From: Actinomycetes bacterium
GTDB taxonomy: Bacteria; Actinomycetota; Acidimicrobiia; Acidimicrobiales; Microtrichaceae
DNA: 64,000 nucleotides
Direction: 5' to 3'
Assembly: GCA_023434535.1 (NCBI GenBank)
Contig: JAEYSR010000171.1
Location: forward strand, 6,554-70,553
Translations under genes and position numbers: made by a program
Shown here: in pieces, positions 8,891-17,486 of the stretch
Layout: each line of letters starts with the position of its first letter
Position numbering within the stretch: the first letter of the stretch is position 1
Notes under the pieces: generated by a model
The model's input: only the letters and a program-made list of their open reading frames with translations
What the model was told of the DNA's origin: nothing
Databases searched by the model: none

Positions 8891-9994
8891 TCAGCGCCGT
8901 CCTCGCGGACGCGCTGCCGAACCGGACCGGCCGCCGGACCCTGAGCGGCCCGAGCCCGACAGCGCCGCCAGGCGCGCCACCAGCACCTCCAGGGTCTGCT
9001 CGCCCGGAGCGCCGGAACGGCCTCGGAGATCGACGTCCGCTCGGGCCAGGAGCTGCGTCGCCCGTGCCAGCTTGGCTGTGCCGAGCCGGTTGGCCTGCGT
9101 GAGCGCCTTCTTGGCGGGGAACGTCGAACCCTTCATCCCGAGCAGCGCCGCGGCGTCCTTCTCGTCCCGGATGCCGGCGCCGTCGAGCCGCAGCATCCGG
9201 CCGTAGTGCGTGTTGAGGGTCGCCATGACGGCCAGGGGGTGGCGACCGCCGCCCTGGGCCATCCTCCTGACGTTCGTGACCGCCTCTGCGACCCGACCGC
9301 CGTCGATCGCGTCGGTGACGTCCCACGGCGGCACACCGCCGGCCTCGCCGAGGAACGGCTCCACCTCGTCGGACCCGAGGGGACCCGCGCCGGAACCGAA
9401 GGTGGCCTCGAGCACCCGGAGGATTCCGTCGAGCCGGCTGAGGTCCTCCCCGAGCCGGTCGACCACCAGCCGACGTGCCGCCGAGTCGAGCGTGACGGAT
9501 GCGGCGTCGAGGCGGTCGTCGACCCACATCCCGGTGCCCTTGCCCTTGGGCAGGCCGTGGTCCGACACGGTGCCGCCGGCCTCCTTGACCGCAGCGGTCA
9601 GCTTGCGCGGCACCGCTCCCCGACGGACCCCCGGCGACGACGGCGGGCTCCACACCAGCACCAGGCTGGTGTCGGGAGCCGGATCCGCCAGGTACTCGAT
9701 CAGCATCGAGACGTCGTCGCCCGAACCGGACGGGGCCGCGTCGTCGTCCGCGTCGTCGCCCTTGGCGGCCGTGCCGAATCGCGCCAGGTTCCTGGCCACG
9801 ACGACGCGGTCGCCGAACATGGACATCGTCTGGGCCGCCAGGACGACGGCGCCCAGGTCGTACTCGTCGCCGGAGAACTCGGCGAGGACCTCGTCGCGGG
9901 CGGCGTCTCCGACGAGGCGGTCGACCAGCTCGACCACGGCATCGTTGAGCAGGACCGGGTCGCTGCCCTTCAGGAGGTGGATCTCCGCGCTCAT
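8891..9994 (-). CDS. holA: DNA polymerase III subunit delta (HolA)
   Basis: Clamp-loader subunit (367 residues) that opens the beta sliding clamp. The N-terminal segment IHLLKGSDPVLLNDAV and the later GRHPLAVMATLNTHYGRML helix are typical of HolA, as is its position between comEC and rpsT. ATG 9994 was chosen over an upstream frame extension because GGAGG and GGGAG lie just ahead of it. The last ~30 residues are Gly/Ser/Arg-rich and probably disordered. It is the last gene of the comEA-comEC-orf108-holA run, 66 bp after orf108. Confidence 0.92.
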   Translation of the reverse strand: MSAEIHLLKGSDPVLLNDAVVELVDRLVGDAARDEVLAEFSGDEYDLGAVVLAAQTMSMFGDRVVVARNLARFGTAAKGDDADDDAAPSGSGDDVSMLIEYLADPAPDTSLVLVWSPPSSPGVRRGAVPRKLTAAVKEAGGTVSDHGLPKGKGTGMWVDDRLDAASVTLDSAARRLVVDRLGEDLSRLDGILRVLEATFGSGAGPLGSDEVEPFLGEAGGVPPWDVTDAIDGGRVAEAVTNVRRMAQGGGRHPLAVMATLNTHYGRMLRLDGAGIRDEKDAAALLGMKGSTFPAKKALTQANRLGTAKLARATQLLARADVDLRGRSGAPGEQTLEVLVARLAALSGSGRSGSGGRSGSAARPRGRR

Positions 9995-10060
9995 CTCCCG
10001 TTCACCTCCGCCACGCTGCAATGCTCCCCGACCCGCTCCTGCCGGCCGCACCGTGCCGGC

Positions 10061-10387
10061 TCACGACCGCACCGCTCCGCTCTCGCGCACCAGGGCCGTC
10101 GCCACGTCCGCGGCGCGGCGAGCCTCCCGACGGAGCTCGGGATCCTGACCGATCTCGTCGGCCAGGACGATCACCGTCGATCCGGCCTCCACCGCAGCGG
10201 TCACCACCGCGGCGACAGGACCGTCGTCCAGCCGCACCCACACGGCCGCCGAGGCGCCACCGGCCGCAGCGAGTCGGGCCGCGACCAGCCGATCGACCAG
10301 CGCCCCAGCGGCCTCCGGCGAGGCGGCCGTTCCCTCGAGGTCGCCCAGCTCTGACCGGGTGCCGATGCGGACGATCACGGCCGTCAC
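10061..10387 (-). CDS. Small conserved-context hypothetical protein between comEC and holA
   Basis: No family recognised. A 108-residue soluble protein starting GTG-ACG (MTAVIVRIGTRSELGDLEG), whose start codon overlaps the comEC stop (GTGA at 10384-10387), a strong sign of translational coupling. Ala-rich, no membrane segment, no Cys or His cluster. The segment VDRLVAARLAAAGG and the acidic DEIGQDPELRREARRAAD suggest a small alpha/beta fold. Its place in the competence operon is the only functional clue. Confidence 0.7.
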   Translation of the reverse strand: MTAVIVRIGTRSELGDLEGTAASPEAAGALVDRLVAARLAAAGGASAAVWVRLDDGPVAAVVTAAVEAGSTVIVLADEIGQDPELRREARRAADVATALVRESGAVRS

Positions 10388-12024
10388 CGTACCCGGCACG
10401 TGCGACCGTCTCCGGCTGGCCCCACGACCTCCGCACCGAGCTGCTCGGCCACCTCGGCGGTGGCCGCCGTCGCCGGGCCGACCACGACGTCGGAGCGGAG
10501 CACGCCGGATCGCTGCAGGGCCTCGAGCACGTCCATCACGTCGACACGACCCTCGAGGTGCACGGTCCGCCCGCAGCTCGTCTCGGCGACCGTCACCCCG
10601 GCCGCCACCACGGTCGGCGCAGAGGGCGCCTCCACGGGCCACACGGCGACCACGATCAGCAGCAGGGCGGCGGCGGTCGACCACCTGCTCCGGCGACGCG
10701 GCCACAGGAGCAGGCCGGCGACGGCCAGCTGGCCGAGCTGCCACGGTCCGAGGAGCCGCAGGGGCACCCGGGACAGCACATCGGCGACTCCCTGTATCCA
10801 CTCCACGAGGACCCGGGCCGGCGTCGACAGGATGGCGGCGACCGGCGCCATCAGCAGACCTGCGACCAGTCCGACGGTGAGGCCGAGGACCATCACGGCG
10901 CCAGCGGCCGGAACGGCCAGGACGTTGGCGAACGTGGCGACCGACGGCACGCCACCAGTCAGGCCGATGAGCAGCGGCGCGGTGGCCAGCTGTGCGACCA
11001 GGGTGCAGCCCAGGGCATCGGTCAGCCAGCGCGGGCCGCTGAGTCGCTCGGACACGGGAGCGGCGCCGACCAGCAGGCCGACCGTCGCGCACACCGACAG
11101 CTGGAACCCGAGCCCGGACACCAGGAGCGGGTCCACGAGGACCAGGCCGATCATCGCGAGCGCCAGCACCCTGAACCCGGACGCCACCCGTCCCGCCATC
11201 GAGGCGGACAGCGCGACCGCCGCCATCGCGGTGGCCCGCAGCACCGATGCCTCCGCACGCGTGACGAGGACGAACAACGCCAGGGCGCCGAGCGACACCG
11301 CCCACCGGGAGCGGAGACCCAGGCGCGAGGTCACAGGCCGGGTCACCAGCAGCACGAACACCACGTTCTGCCCGCTCACCGCGAGCAGATGACCGAGTCC
11401 GGTCGCCTGGAAGCGGAAGCGGTCGAGGTCGGTCTGCGCCCTGTCGTCACCCACGACGAGCCCCATGAACAGCGCCCGTCCGCGGTCGTCGAAGGACGAC
11501 GCTCCTCGGGCGAGGAGACGGTGCACCGCGTTGGCGGACCGGAACCAGGACGACGCCGGTGGACCTCGCTCGATGCGGGTCACGTCCAGGCGACCGGCCA
11601 GGTGCCGGGACCGACGCCAGCCCTCCGGTGCACCGCGGAACGGACGCGGCCGGCCCGACACCTCCACGTGGTCACCCATCAGCAGCGGCCGGAGGACCCA
11701 CTCGTCCTCCCGTGGCACCTGCGCCTGCCAGCGACGACCGTCGAGCGCGACCTCCACGGTCGTGCCGAACTCCCCCACCGTCGGGTCCGCGACCAGCTGC
11801 GCCGTGCCCTCGAGGTGGTCCGGCAGGGGCCGGTCGAGCGCCGCGATCGAGCCCTCGGCACGGGCCCCGGCGACGACGGCCAACGCCACCGCGACCACCA
11901 CCGGACGCCGCAGCACGAGCGCTGCGACCACGACGACCACGAGCGCGGGGCCAGGGACCCCGAACCCGACGTGGGCGGCGACGGCCACGAGCACCGCCGT
12001 CGAGAGCAGAGCGACGTCGCTCAC
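10384..12024 (-). CDS. comEC: ComEC/Rec2-family DNA-uptake channel with degenerate nuclease end
   Basis: Polytopic membrane protein of 546 residues. The N-terminal DUF4131 OB-like region and the competence domain (FMGLVVGDDRAQTDLDRF ... HLLAVSGQN) with many membrane helices are present. Full ComEC proteins usually continue for 200 or more residues into a metallo-beta-lactamase domain with a THxHxDH metal site. Here the tail is only about 80 residues, and the position where that motif should follow the aligned DLVVL-like strand reads DVVVGPATAATA, so the nuclease-like domain is reduced to a remnant. GTG start at 12024 overlaps the comEA stop (GTGA). Confidence 0.9.
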   Translation of the reverse strand: MSDVALLSTAVLVAVAAHVGFGVPGPALVVVVVAALVLRRPVVVAVALAVVAGARAEGSIAALDRPLPDHLEGTAQLVADPTVGEFGTTVEVALDGRRWQAQVPREDEWVLRPLLMGDHVEVSGRPRPFRGAPEGWRRSRHLAGRLDVTRIERGPPASSWFRSANAVHRLLARGASSFDDRGRALFMGLVVGDDRAQTDLDRFRFQATGLGHLLAVSGQNVVFVLLVTRPVTSRLGLRSRWAVSLGALALFVLVTRAEASVLRATAMAAVALSASMAGRVASGFRVLALAMIGLVLVDPLLVSGLGFQLSVCATVGLLVGAAPVSERLSGPRWLTDALGCTLVAQLATAPLLIGLTGGVPSVATFANVLAVPAAGAVMVLGLTVGLVAGLLMAPVAAILSTPARVLVEWIQGVADVLSRVPLRLLGPWQLGQLAVAGLLLWPRRRSRWSTAAALLLIVVAVWPVEAPSAPTVVAAGVTVAETSCGRTVHLEGRVDVMDVLEALQRSGVLRSDVVVGPATAATAEVAEQLGAEVVGPAGDGRTCRVR

Positions 12025-12899
12025 GGTGCGACGACGACCAGGTCCCGCAACGCCTCGAGCTTGGCCTCGCCGATCCCCCTCACGTCGAGGAGAGCGTCCA
12101 CCGACGCGAACGGTCCGTTCTCGTCGCGGTGGGCGATGATGGCCGCCGCCGTGCTCGGCCCGATGCCGGGCAGTGCATCGAGCTGGCCGGCGTCGGCCGT
12201 GTTGAGGTCGACGGGCCCGGCCGGCGCCGCCCCGGACGAGCCGGTACCGCCCTGCCCGGAGTTGCCCGGACCCTGCGGCACGACCTCGACCGGGACCGGC
12301 TGGCCGACGAGAGGGATCGTGAGCCGGACGCCGTCGACCAGCGGAGCCGCCAGGTTGACCCGGTCCGGGTCGGCGCCCGGGGCGAGCCCGCCGGCGGCCG
12401 CCACGGCGTCCACCGCCCGACCGCCCTCGGGCAGCGTGACGACGCCCGGACGCACCACGGCCCCCGCCACGTGGACCGTGATCGAACCTCCCGAGCCGTC
12501 CCGGCCCGACACCGGCAGCACGGACGTGGATCCCGATGCCCCCGGTGTTCCGTCCGACGACCCACCGTCGGACGATTCTCCACCACGAGACGACGCTCCT
12601 CCCTGGGACGACGCTGCTCCCTGGGACGATGCTGCTGCCTCCGCCCGCGGCAGGGCCTGGACCGGGTCGGGTCCGCGGCGCAGCAGCATCCACGAGCCAG
12701 CTGCGAGGGCGACGGCTGCGGCGACCGCGACGCCACGAACCCATGGCGGCGGTCGCCGATCCCCGACGATCGCCGCCACCCGGTCCCACGGCGATCGCGT
12801 CCGGGCGGGTCCCCTCAGCTCGGCGAGCGCGGCGTCGTGGGCGTCCACCACCGCTCGCTCGACGCGCTCGGCGGACTCGGACTGCTCCGGATCGGACAC
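12021..12899 (-). CDS. comEA: ComEA-family DNA-binding protein (SLBB + helix-hairpin-helix)
   Basis: Membrane-anchored DNA receptor of the competence type, 292 residues. Order: about 50-residue cytoplasmic N-terminus, one membrane helix (VRGVAVAAAVALAAGSWML), a Ser/Gly low-complexity linker with 18-bp DNA repeats (12598-12640), an SLBB domain (HVAGAVVRPGVVTLPEGGRA), another Gly-rich linker, and a C-terminal HhH pair (DLNTADAGQLDALPGIG ... LLDVRGIGEAKLEALR). GTG at 12899 is preferred because GGGAG lies 5 nt upstream; 12932 is the open-frame limit. First gene of a four-gene leftward operon. Confidence 0.92.
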   Translation of the reverse strand: MSDPEQSESAERVERAVVDAHDAALAELRGPARTRSPWDRVAAIVGDRRPPPWVRGVAVAAAVALAAGSWMLLRRGPDPVQALPRAEAAASSQGAASSQGGASSRGGESSDGGSSDGTPGASGSTSVLPVSGRDGSGGSITVHVAGAVVRPGVVTLPEGGRAVDAVAAAGGLAPGADPDRVNLAAPLVDGVRLTIPLVGQPVPVEVVPQGPGNSGQGGTGSSGAAPAGPVDLNTADAGQLDALPGIGPSTAAAIIAHRDENGPFASVDALLDVRGIGEAKLEALRDLVVVAP

Positions 12900-13057
12900 G
12901 GCACTCCCCCACCCGCACGCCGACCGGCGCACGGATCCCGCCGGCAGCGCCGGCGACGACGGGGGAAGCCGAGCTCGAACCTAGGGCGCGCTCGACCGTC
13001 GGCGCACCGGGGACCGATCCCCGGTGCTCAGCAGGTTCGCCTGCCCGACTCTCCTGC

Positions 13058-14551
13058 TCAACGACTCTGGGGGAAGCCCAGGTCCACCGAGCTGGTCGCC
13101 GGGTCGGGCCACCTCGTGGTCACCACCTTGGACCGCGTGTAGAAGTGCAGGCCCTCCGGGCCGTACATGTGGCTGTCGCCGAACAGCGAGTCGCCCCACC
13201 CGCCGAACGAGAACGCCGCCACCGGCACGGGGATCGGGACGTTGACCCCGACCATGCCCACCGGCACCTCGTCGACGAAGCGACGAGCGGCACCACCGTC
13301 GCGCGTGAAGATCGCCGTGCCGTTGCCGAACGCGTTGTCCTTCAGGAGCTGGACCGCCTCGTCGTAGTCGGCGACGCGGACCACCGACAGCACCGGGCCG
13401 AAGATCTCGTCGGTGTAGCAGGACATGTCGGGCGTCACGTCGTCGATGATCGACACGCCGAGGAAGAAGCCGTCGCCGTCGAAGCCCTGGTCACGACCGT
13501 CCAGCACCACCCGCGCGCCGGCATCCGCTGCGGCAGGGAGGTACCCCGCGACCTTGTCCCGATGCTCCCTCGTCACCAGCGGGCCCATCTCGCTGTCGGG
13601 ATCGACACCCGGACCGATCCGCACCGCCTTGGCGCGCTCGGTGATCGCGGCGACGAGAGGATCGGCGACGTCGCCCACGGCGACGACGACCGAGACCGCC
13701 ATGCAGCGCTCGCCCGCCGAGCCGTAGGCCGCCGACACGGCGGCATCGGCGGCCATGCCGAGATCCGCGTCGGGCAGGACGATCATGTGGTTCTTGGCCC
13801 CGCCGAGGGCCTGGACCCGCTTGCCGTTCGCTGTGCCGGTCTCGTAGATGTAGCGGGCGATCGGCGTGGAGCCCACGAAGCTGACCGCCTGGACCGTGGG
13901 GTTCACGAGGAGCGCGTCGACCGCCTCCTTGTCGCCGTGCACCACGTTGAACACCCCGTCGGGCACGCCGGCCTCGGCGAGGAGCTCGGCTAGGAGCAGC
14001 GATGTCGACGGGTCCTTCTCGGACGGCTTGAGCACGAAGGAGTTCCCGCACACCAGGGCGTTCGGGATCATCCACAGCGGCACCATCGCCGGGAAGTTGA
14101 ACGGGGTGATGCCGGCCACCACGCCGAGCGGCTGGAGCAGCGAGCTGACGTCGACGCCGGTCGACACCTGGTGGCTGAGCGCCCCCTTGAGCAGGTGGGG
14201 TGCGCCACACGCGAACTCGACGTTCTCGATCCCGCGCTGCACCTCGCCCGCGGCGTCGGAGAGCACCTTGCCGTGCTCGGCGGTGATCGCCGCGGCGAGA
14301 TCGGCCTTGTGCGACACCAGGAGCTCGCGGAACCGGAACATGATCTCCGCCCGACGGGCGAGCGAGACGTCACGCCACGAGGCGAAGGCGTCCGCCGCCA
14401 CGTCGACGACTCGATCGACCTCGGCGGCTCCGGCGAGGGGGACGGAACCGGTCACCCGGCCCGTGGACGGGTCGAACACGTCGCCGCTCCTGCCGGAGCT
14501 CCCCGTGTCTCGTGCACCGCCGATCCAATGAGAGATGGTCGTGGCGGTCAT
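13058..14551 (-). CDS. mmsA: CoA-acylating methylmalonate-semialdehyde dehydrogenase
   Basis: Aldehyde dehydrogenase-fold enzyme (497 residues) that converts methylmalonate semialdehyde to propionyl-CoA, the last step of valine and thymine breakdown. Seen: GVVAGITPFNFPAMVP near residue 135, the cofactor motif VSFVGSTPIARYIYE, LGGAKNHMIVLPDAD, the catalytic Cys in SAGERCMAVS, and NAFGNGTAIFTRDGG. These distinguish MmsA from ordinary aldehyde dehydrogenases. It stands alone in the leftward direction, 69 bp downstream of the thioredoxin gene. Its product class agrees loosely with the nearby branched-chain-type transporter, but there is no direct link. Confidence 0.93.
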   Translation of the reverse strand: MTATTISHWIGGARDTGSSGRSGDVFDPSTGRVTGSVPLAGAAEVDRVVDVAADAFASWRDVSLARRAEIMFRFRELLVSHKADLAAAITAEHGKVLSDAAGEVQRGIENVEFACGAPHLLKGALSHQVSTGVDVSSLLQPLGVVAGITPFNFPAMVPLWMIPNALVCGNSFVLKPSEKDPSTSLLLAELLAEAGVPDGVFNVVHGDKEAVDALLVNPTVQAVSFVGSTPIARYIYETGTANGKRVQALGGAKNHMIVLPDADLGMAADAAVSAAYGSAGERCMAVSVVVAVGDVADPLVAAITERAKAVRIGPGVDPDSEMGPLVTREHRDKVAGYLPAAADAGARVVLDGRDQGFDGDGFFLGVSIIDDVTPDMSCYTDEIFGPVLSVVRVADYDEAVQLLKDNAFGNGTAIFTRDGGAARRFVDEVPVGMVGVNVPIPVPVAAFSFGGWGDSLFGDSHMYGPEGLHFYTRSKVVTTRWPDPATSSVDLGFPQSR

Positions 14552-14620
14552 GGTTATCGGTTTCCTGTCTCGGGCGACCCGACGGGCCGCTGGATCTTGC
14601 GTCGGCCCGACGGCCGATGG

Positions 14621-15325
14621 TCAGAACAGCCGGGCTGCCAGCTTCCGGCGCCACGCGGCGACCTCGTCCTGGTCGTCGATGAGCTCGAGGAGGTCGACGA
14701 ACTCCTGACGGGCATCGTCGTCGTCCTTCGCACGGGCCAGCAACTGGTCCAGGCGCTCGTCGAGCTGCTGCTCGTCCTCCGGGGCGCCACCGGTCCGCGC
14801 CAGCGCCGCGACACGACGCGTCGCCGACGTCTCGGGGATCCGCTCCAGCAGGGCGAGCCCCTCCTCCGCCCGATCGCTGCCGACGAGCAGCTCGGCGAGA
14901 GCGACGATGACCCTCTCGCCGGCCGGCTCCAGCTCGAGCGCGGCGCGCAGCGACGCCTCGTCGCCGGCGGCCAGGAGGCGGTCGACCTCTTCATCGACGG
15001 CGTTCGGGAACAGCCGCTGGACGAACTCGGCCACCTGCCACTCGGGCTGCGCACCGAGGAAGCCGTCCACGACCTCGCCGTCCTTCATGGCGTACACCGC
15101 CGGGATCGACTGGACCTTGAACGCCTCCGCCACGCCCGGGTTGGCGTCGATGTCGACCTTGGCGAGCTCGACCTTGCCGTCGGTTCCGGCGATCACCTGC
15201 TCCAGGATCGGCCCCAGCGTGCGGCACGGTCCGCACCACTCGGCCCACAGGTCCACGACGACGGGCACGCTCCTGGATCGCTCCACGACGTCGGTCTGGA
15301 AGGTGGCGTCGGTGACGTCGGCCAT
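14621..15325 (-). CDS. YbbN/CnoX-type thioredoxin with TPR-like C-terminus
   Basis: A 234-residue protein: thioredoxin fold (residues 1-108) with the intact redox pair in WAEWCGPCRTLGP and the cis-Pro in VQSIPAVY, followed by about 120 helical, acidic residues resembling the tetratricopeptide region of YbbN (CnoX). Such proteins act as redox-active holdases that hand clients to DnaK or GroEL. E. coli YbbN lacks the second Cys, so this one, with CGPC, should be a functional oxidoreductase. AGGAG lies upstream of the ATG. Confidence 0.88.
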   Translation of the reverse strand: MADVTDATFQTDVVERSRSVPVVVDLWAEWCGPCRTLGPILEQVIAGTDGKVELAKVDIDANPGVAEAFKVQSIPAVYAMKDGEVVDGFLGAQPEWQVAEFVQRLFPNAVDEEVDRLLAAGDEASLRAALELEPAGERVIVALAELLVGSDRAEEGLALLERIPETSATRRVAALARTGGAPEDEQQLDERLDQLLARAKDDDDARQEFVDLLELIDDQDEVAAWRRKLAARLF

Positions 15326-15367
15326 CGGTGCGGTGCTCCTGGAGGGGTCGGGGCGGGCGACCTGTCG

Positions 15368-15373
15368 AGCTTA
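15368..15373 (-). promoter_or_regulatory. Candidate -10 TAAGCT for the thioredoxin gene
   Basis: On the minus strand TAAGCT lies 42 nt before the ATG at 15325, giving a short leader that contains AGGAG. It stands 13 bp from the opposing TAGGTT at 15387-15392, so the two genes share a compact divergent promoter region. Confidence 0.4.
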
Positions 15374-15386
15374 CCGACGGCCGCTG

Positions 15387-15392
15387 TAGGTT
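15387..15392 (+). promoter_or_regulatory. Candidate -10 TAGGTT for the phosphotransferase gene
   Basis: TAGGTT ends 23 nt before GTG 15416, allowing a leader of about 16 nt with GGGGG at 15407-15411. This supports GTG 15416 over GTG 15395, which would lie upstream of or at the transcription start. Confidence 0.4.
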
Positions 15393-15415
15393 GAGTGGCC
15401 GACCCAGGGGGACAC

Positions 15416-16543
15416 GTGAGCGACGGGCCAGCGGACACCCAGACCGACGACAGCAACCCGGCGGACACCGCCGCTGACGGCGTTCGCGCGCCCGGTGGCG
15501 ATGGCCCCGACGGCATCGATGCCGCGGGCGTGACCGCCTGGTTCGAGGAGCACGTCCCGGCCGTCAGCCCGCCGCTGCGGTTCGACCTGATCGCGGGTGG
15601 CCATTCCAACCTGACGTTCGCCGTCTCCGACGACGACGGACACCGCTGGGTCCTGCGGCGCCCACCGCTCGGCCAGGTCCTCGCCACCGCCCACGACATG
15701 AGCCGCGAGCACCGCATCATCTCGGCGCTCGGCCCCACCGACGTCCCGGTTCCACCGACCGTCGGCCTGTGCACCGACGACGCCGTGAACGGTGCGCCCT
15801 TCTACGTCATGGACTTCGTCGACGGACGGGTCGTCCGAGGGGCGTCGGACGCCGCCGCACTCACCGCCGAGCAGCGGCGGAGGGCCGGCGAGTCGCTCGT
15901 CGACGTGATGGCGGCGATCCACTCGGTGGACGTCGACGCCGTGGGACTCGGCGACCTCGGCCGCAAGGAGGACTACGTCGCCCGACAGCTCAAGCGCTGG
16001 TACTCCCAGTTCCAGGGATCGGACGCCCAGGTCGACGGCGGGCTGGGGCTGGACGTCGTGCACCAGGTGCACGACCGGCTCGCGGCGTCCATCCCGCCCC
16101 AGCAGGGCGCGGCGATCGTCCACGGCGACTACCGGCTCGACAACTGCATGCTCGACGCCGACGGATCCGTGGAAGCGGTCCTCGACTGGGAGATCTGCAC
16201 GCTCGGCGACCCTCTCGCCGACGTCGGCCTCCTCTGGGTGTACTGGTCCGATCCCGACGAGCGGGCCGTCCTGCCCCAGGCCTCACCGACGGCACTCGAC
16301 GGGTTCCCCCGCAAGGCCGAGCTCATCGAGCGCTACGCAGCGCTGTCCGACCGGGACCTGTCGTCGCTGCCGTTCTACGTCGCGTTCGGCTACTGGAAGC
16401 TCACCTGCATCATCGCCGGCGTGTACGCCCGGTACGCCGGCGGCGCCATGGGCGACGTCCCCGAGGAGCAGGTCAAGGGCTTCGAGCACATGCTGAACCA
16501 GCTCGGCGACATGACCCTCGAGGCAGCGGACGGGATCGCCTGA
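15416..16543 (+). CDS. APH-fold phosphotransferase family protein
   Basis: Aminoglycoside-phosphotransferase/choline-kinase fold, 375 residues, of the type often found beside acyl-CoA dehydrogenases (ACAD10-like). Motifs: nucleotide loop LIAGGHSNLTFAV, the Lys-region RWVLRRPPLG, the catalytic loop HGDYRLDNCML (Brenner motif) and DWEICTLGDPLAD in place of DFG. All catalytic positions are present, so kinase activity on a small alcohol or acyl metabolite is plausible. A role in antibiotic resistance is unlikely from the family branch. Its stop is one base from the PAC2 start, so the two genes form an operon. Confidence 0.88.
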   Translation: MSDGPADTQTDDSNPADTAADGVRAPGGDGPDGIDAAGVTAWFEEHVPAVSPPLRFDLIAGGHSNLTFAVSDDDGHRWVLRRPPLGQVLATAHDMSREHRIISALGPTDVPVPPTVGLCTDDAVNGAPFYVMDFVDGRVVRGASDAAALTAEQRRRAGESLVDVMAAIHSVDVDAVGLGDLGRKEDYVARQLKRWYSQFQGSDAQVDGGLGLDVVHQVHDRLAASIPPQQGAAIVHGDYRLDNCMLDADGSVEAVLDWEICTLGDPLADVGLLWVYWSDPDERAVLPQASPTALDGFPRKAELIERYAALSDRDLSSLPFYVAFGYWKLTCIIAGVYARYAGGAMGDVPEEQVKGFEHMLNQLGDMTLEAADGIA

Positions 16544-16544
16544 C

Positions 16545-17435
16545 ATGTCGCTCGTCGAGAGGCTGTTCAACCCCGAGCTGCACGAGCCCATCCTGGTGAT
16601 CGGCCTCGAAGGCTGGATCGACTCCGGGATGGGAGCGGTCAACGCCATGTCCGCCCTGACGGCCGGAGCCAACGCGGAGGTCGTCGCCACGTTCGACGCC
16701 GACCGGCTGCTCGACCACCGGGCCCGCCGACCGATCATGCACCTGGTCAACGGCCTGATCACGGGGCTCACCTGGCCGTCCATCGAGCTCCTCGCCGGCA
16801 CCGACTCGGCCGGGCGCGACCTGCTCCTGCTGACCGGCGCCGAGCCCGACTTCGAGTGGCAGGCGTTCTCGGAGGCCGTGGTGGACCTCGCCCTCGAGCA
16901 CGAGTGCCGCATGGTGGTGAGCCTCGGGGCCTACCCCGCCCCGGTCCCCCACACCCGTGAGGTGAACCTGTCGGTGACGACGTCATCGACCCAGCTGTCC
17001 GACGAGCTCCACGGCTACGTGCGGGGAACTCTGGACGTGCCCGGCGGCATCCAGTCCGTGATCGACGTCGACGCCAACCTGGCCGGCGTGCCCGCTCTCG
17101 GCCTGTGGGCGCAGGTGCCGCACTACGTGTCCACCATGCCCTACCCGGCGGCCAGCGTCGCGCTGCTCGACGGGCTCGCCGACGTCGCCGGCGTCGACGC
17201 CCACCGGGGCCAGCTCGACACGGACGCGGCAGCGACCCGGATCCGCATCGACGAGCTCGTGGCCGAGAACTCCCAGCACCAGGAGATGGTCACCCAGCTC
17301 GAGGAGTTCGTCGACCAGGGTCTCGGCGACGGCCCCGTCGACGCCCCGACCATCGACTTCGATCACATCCCGTCGGGCGACGAGCTGGCCGCCGAGCTGC
17401 AGGAGTTCCTCCGCCAGCGGCCCGACGACGACTGA
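16545..17435 (+). CDS. PAC2-family protein (proteasome assembly chaperone-like)
   Basis: A 296-residue PAC2-domain protein. The N-terminal GLEGWIDSGMGAVNAM segment and the central VVSLGAYPAPVPHTREVNL are characteristic. Archaeal and eukaryotic relatives assist 20S proteasome assembly, and many proteasome-bearing Actinobacteria encode PAC2 proteins, but no proteasome gene lies in this window. The acidic C-terminus (about 60 residues) is predicted helical. Start codon ATG 16545 follows the preceding stop by one base. Confidence 0.9.
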   Translation: MSLVERLFNPELHEPILVIGLEGWIDSGMGAVNAMSALTAGANAEVVATFDADRLLDHRARRPIMHLVNGLITGLTWPSIELLAGTDSAGRDLLLLTGAEPDFEWQAFSEAVVDLALEHECRMVVSLGAYPAPVPHTREVNLSVTTSSTQLSDELHGYVRGTLDVPGGIQSVIDVDANLAGVPALGLWAQVPHYVSTMPYPAASVALLDGLADVAGVDAHRGQLDTDAAATRIRIDELVAENSQHQEMVTQLEEFVDQGLGDGPVDAPTIDFDHIPSGDELAAELQEFLRQRPDDD

Positions 17436-17486
17436 GTCCGCCGCCGTCCGGCACGACGTGCGGACCCGGTCGCCCCGTACCCGCGG

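Noticed and set aside
15416..16543. Aminoglycoside resistance phosphotransferase
   Set aside because: The fold is shared, but the sequence is closer to the acyl-CoA-dehydrogenase-associated branch (DWEICTLGDP) and the gene sits with PAC2, not in a resistance context.
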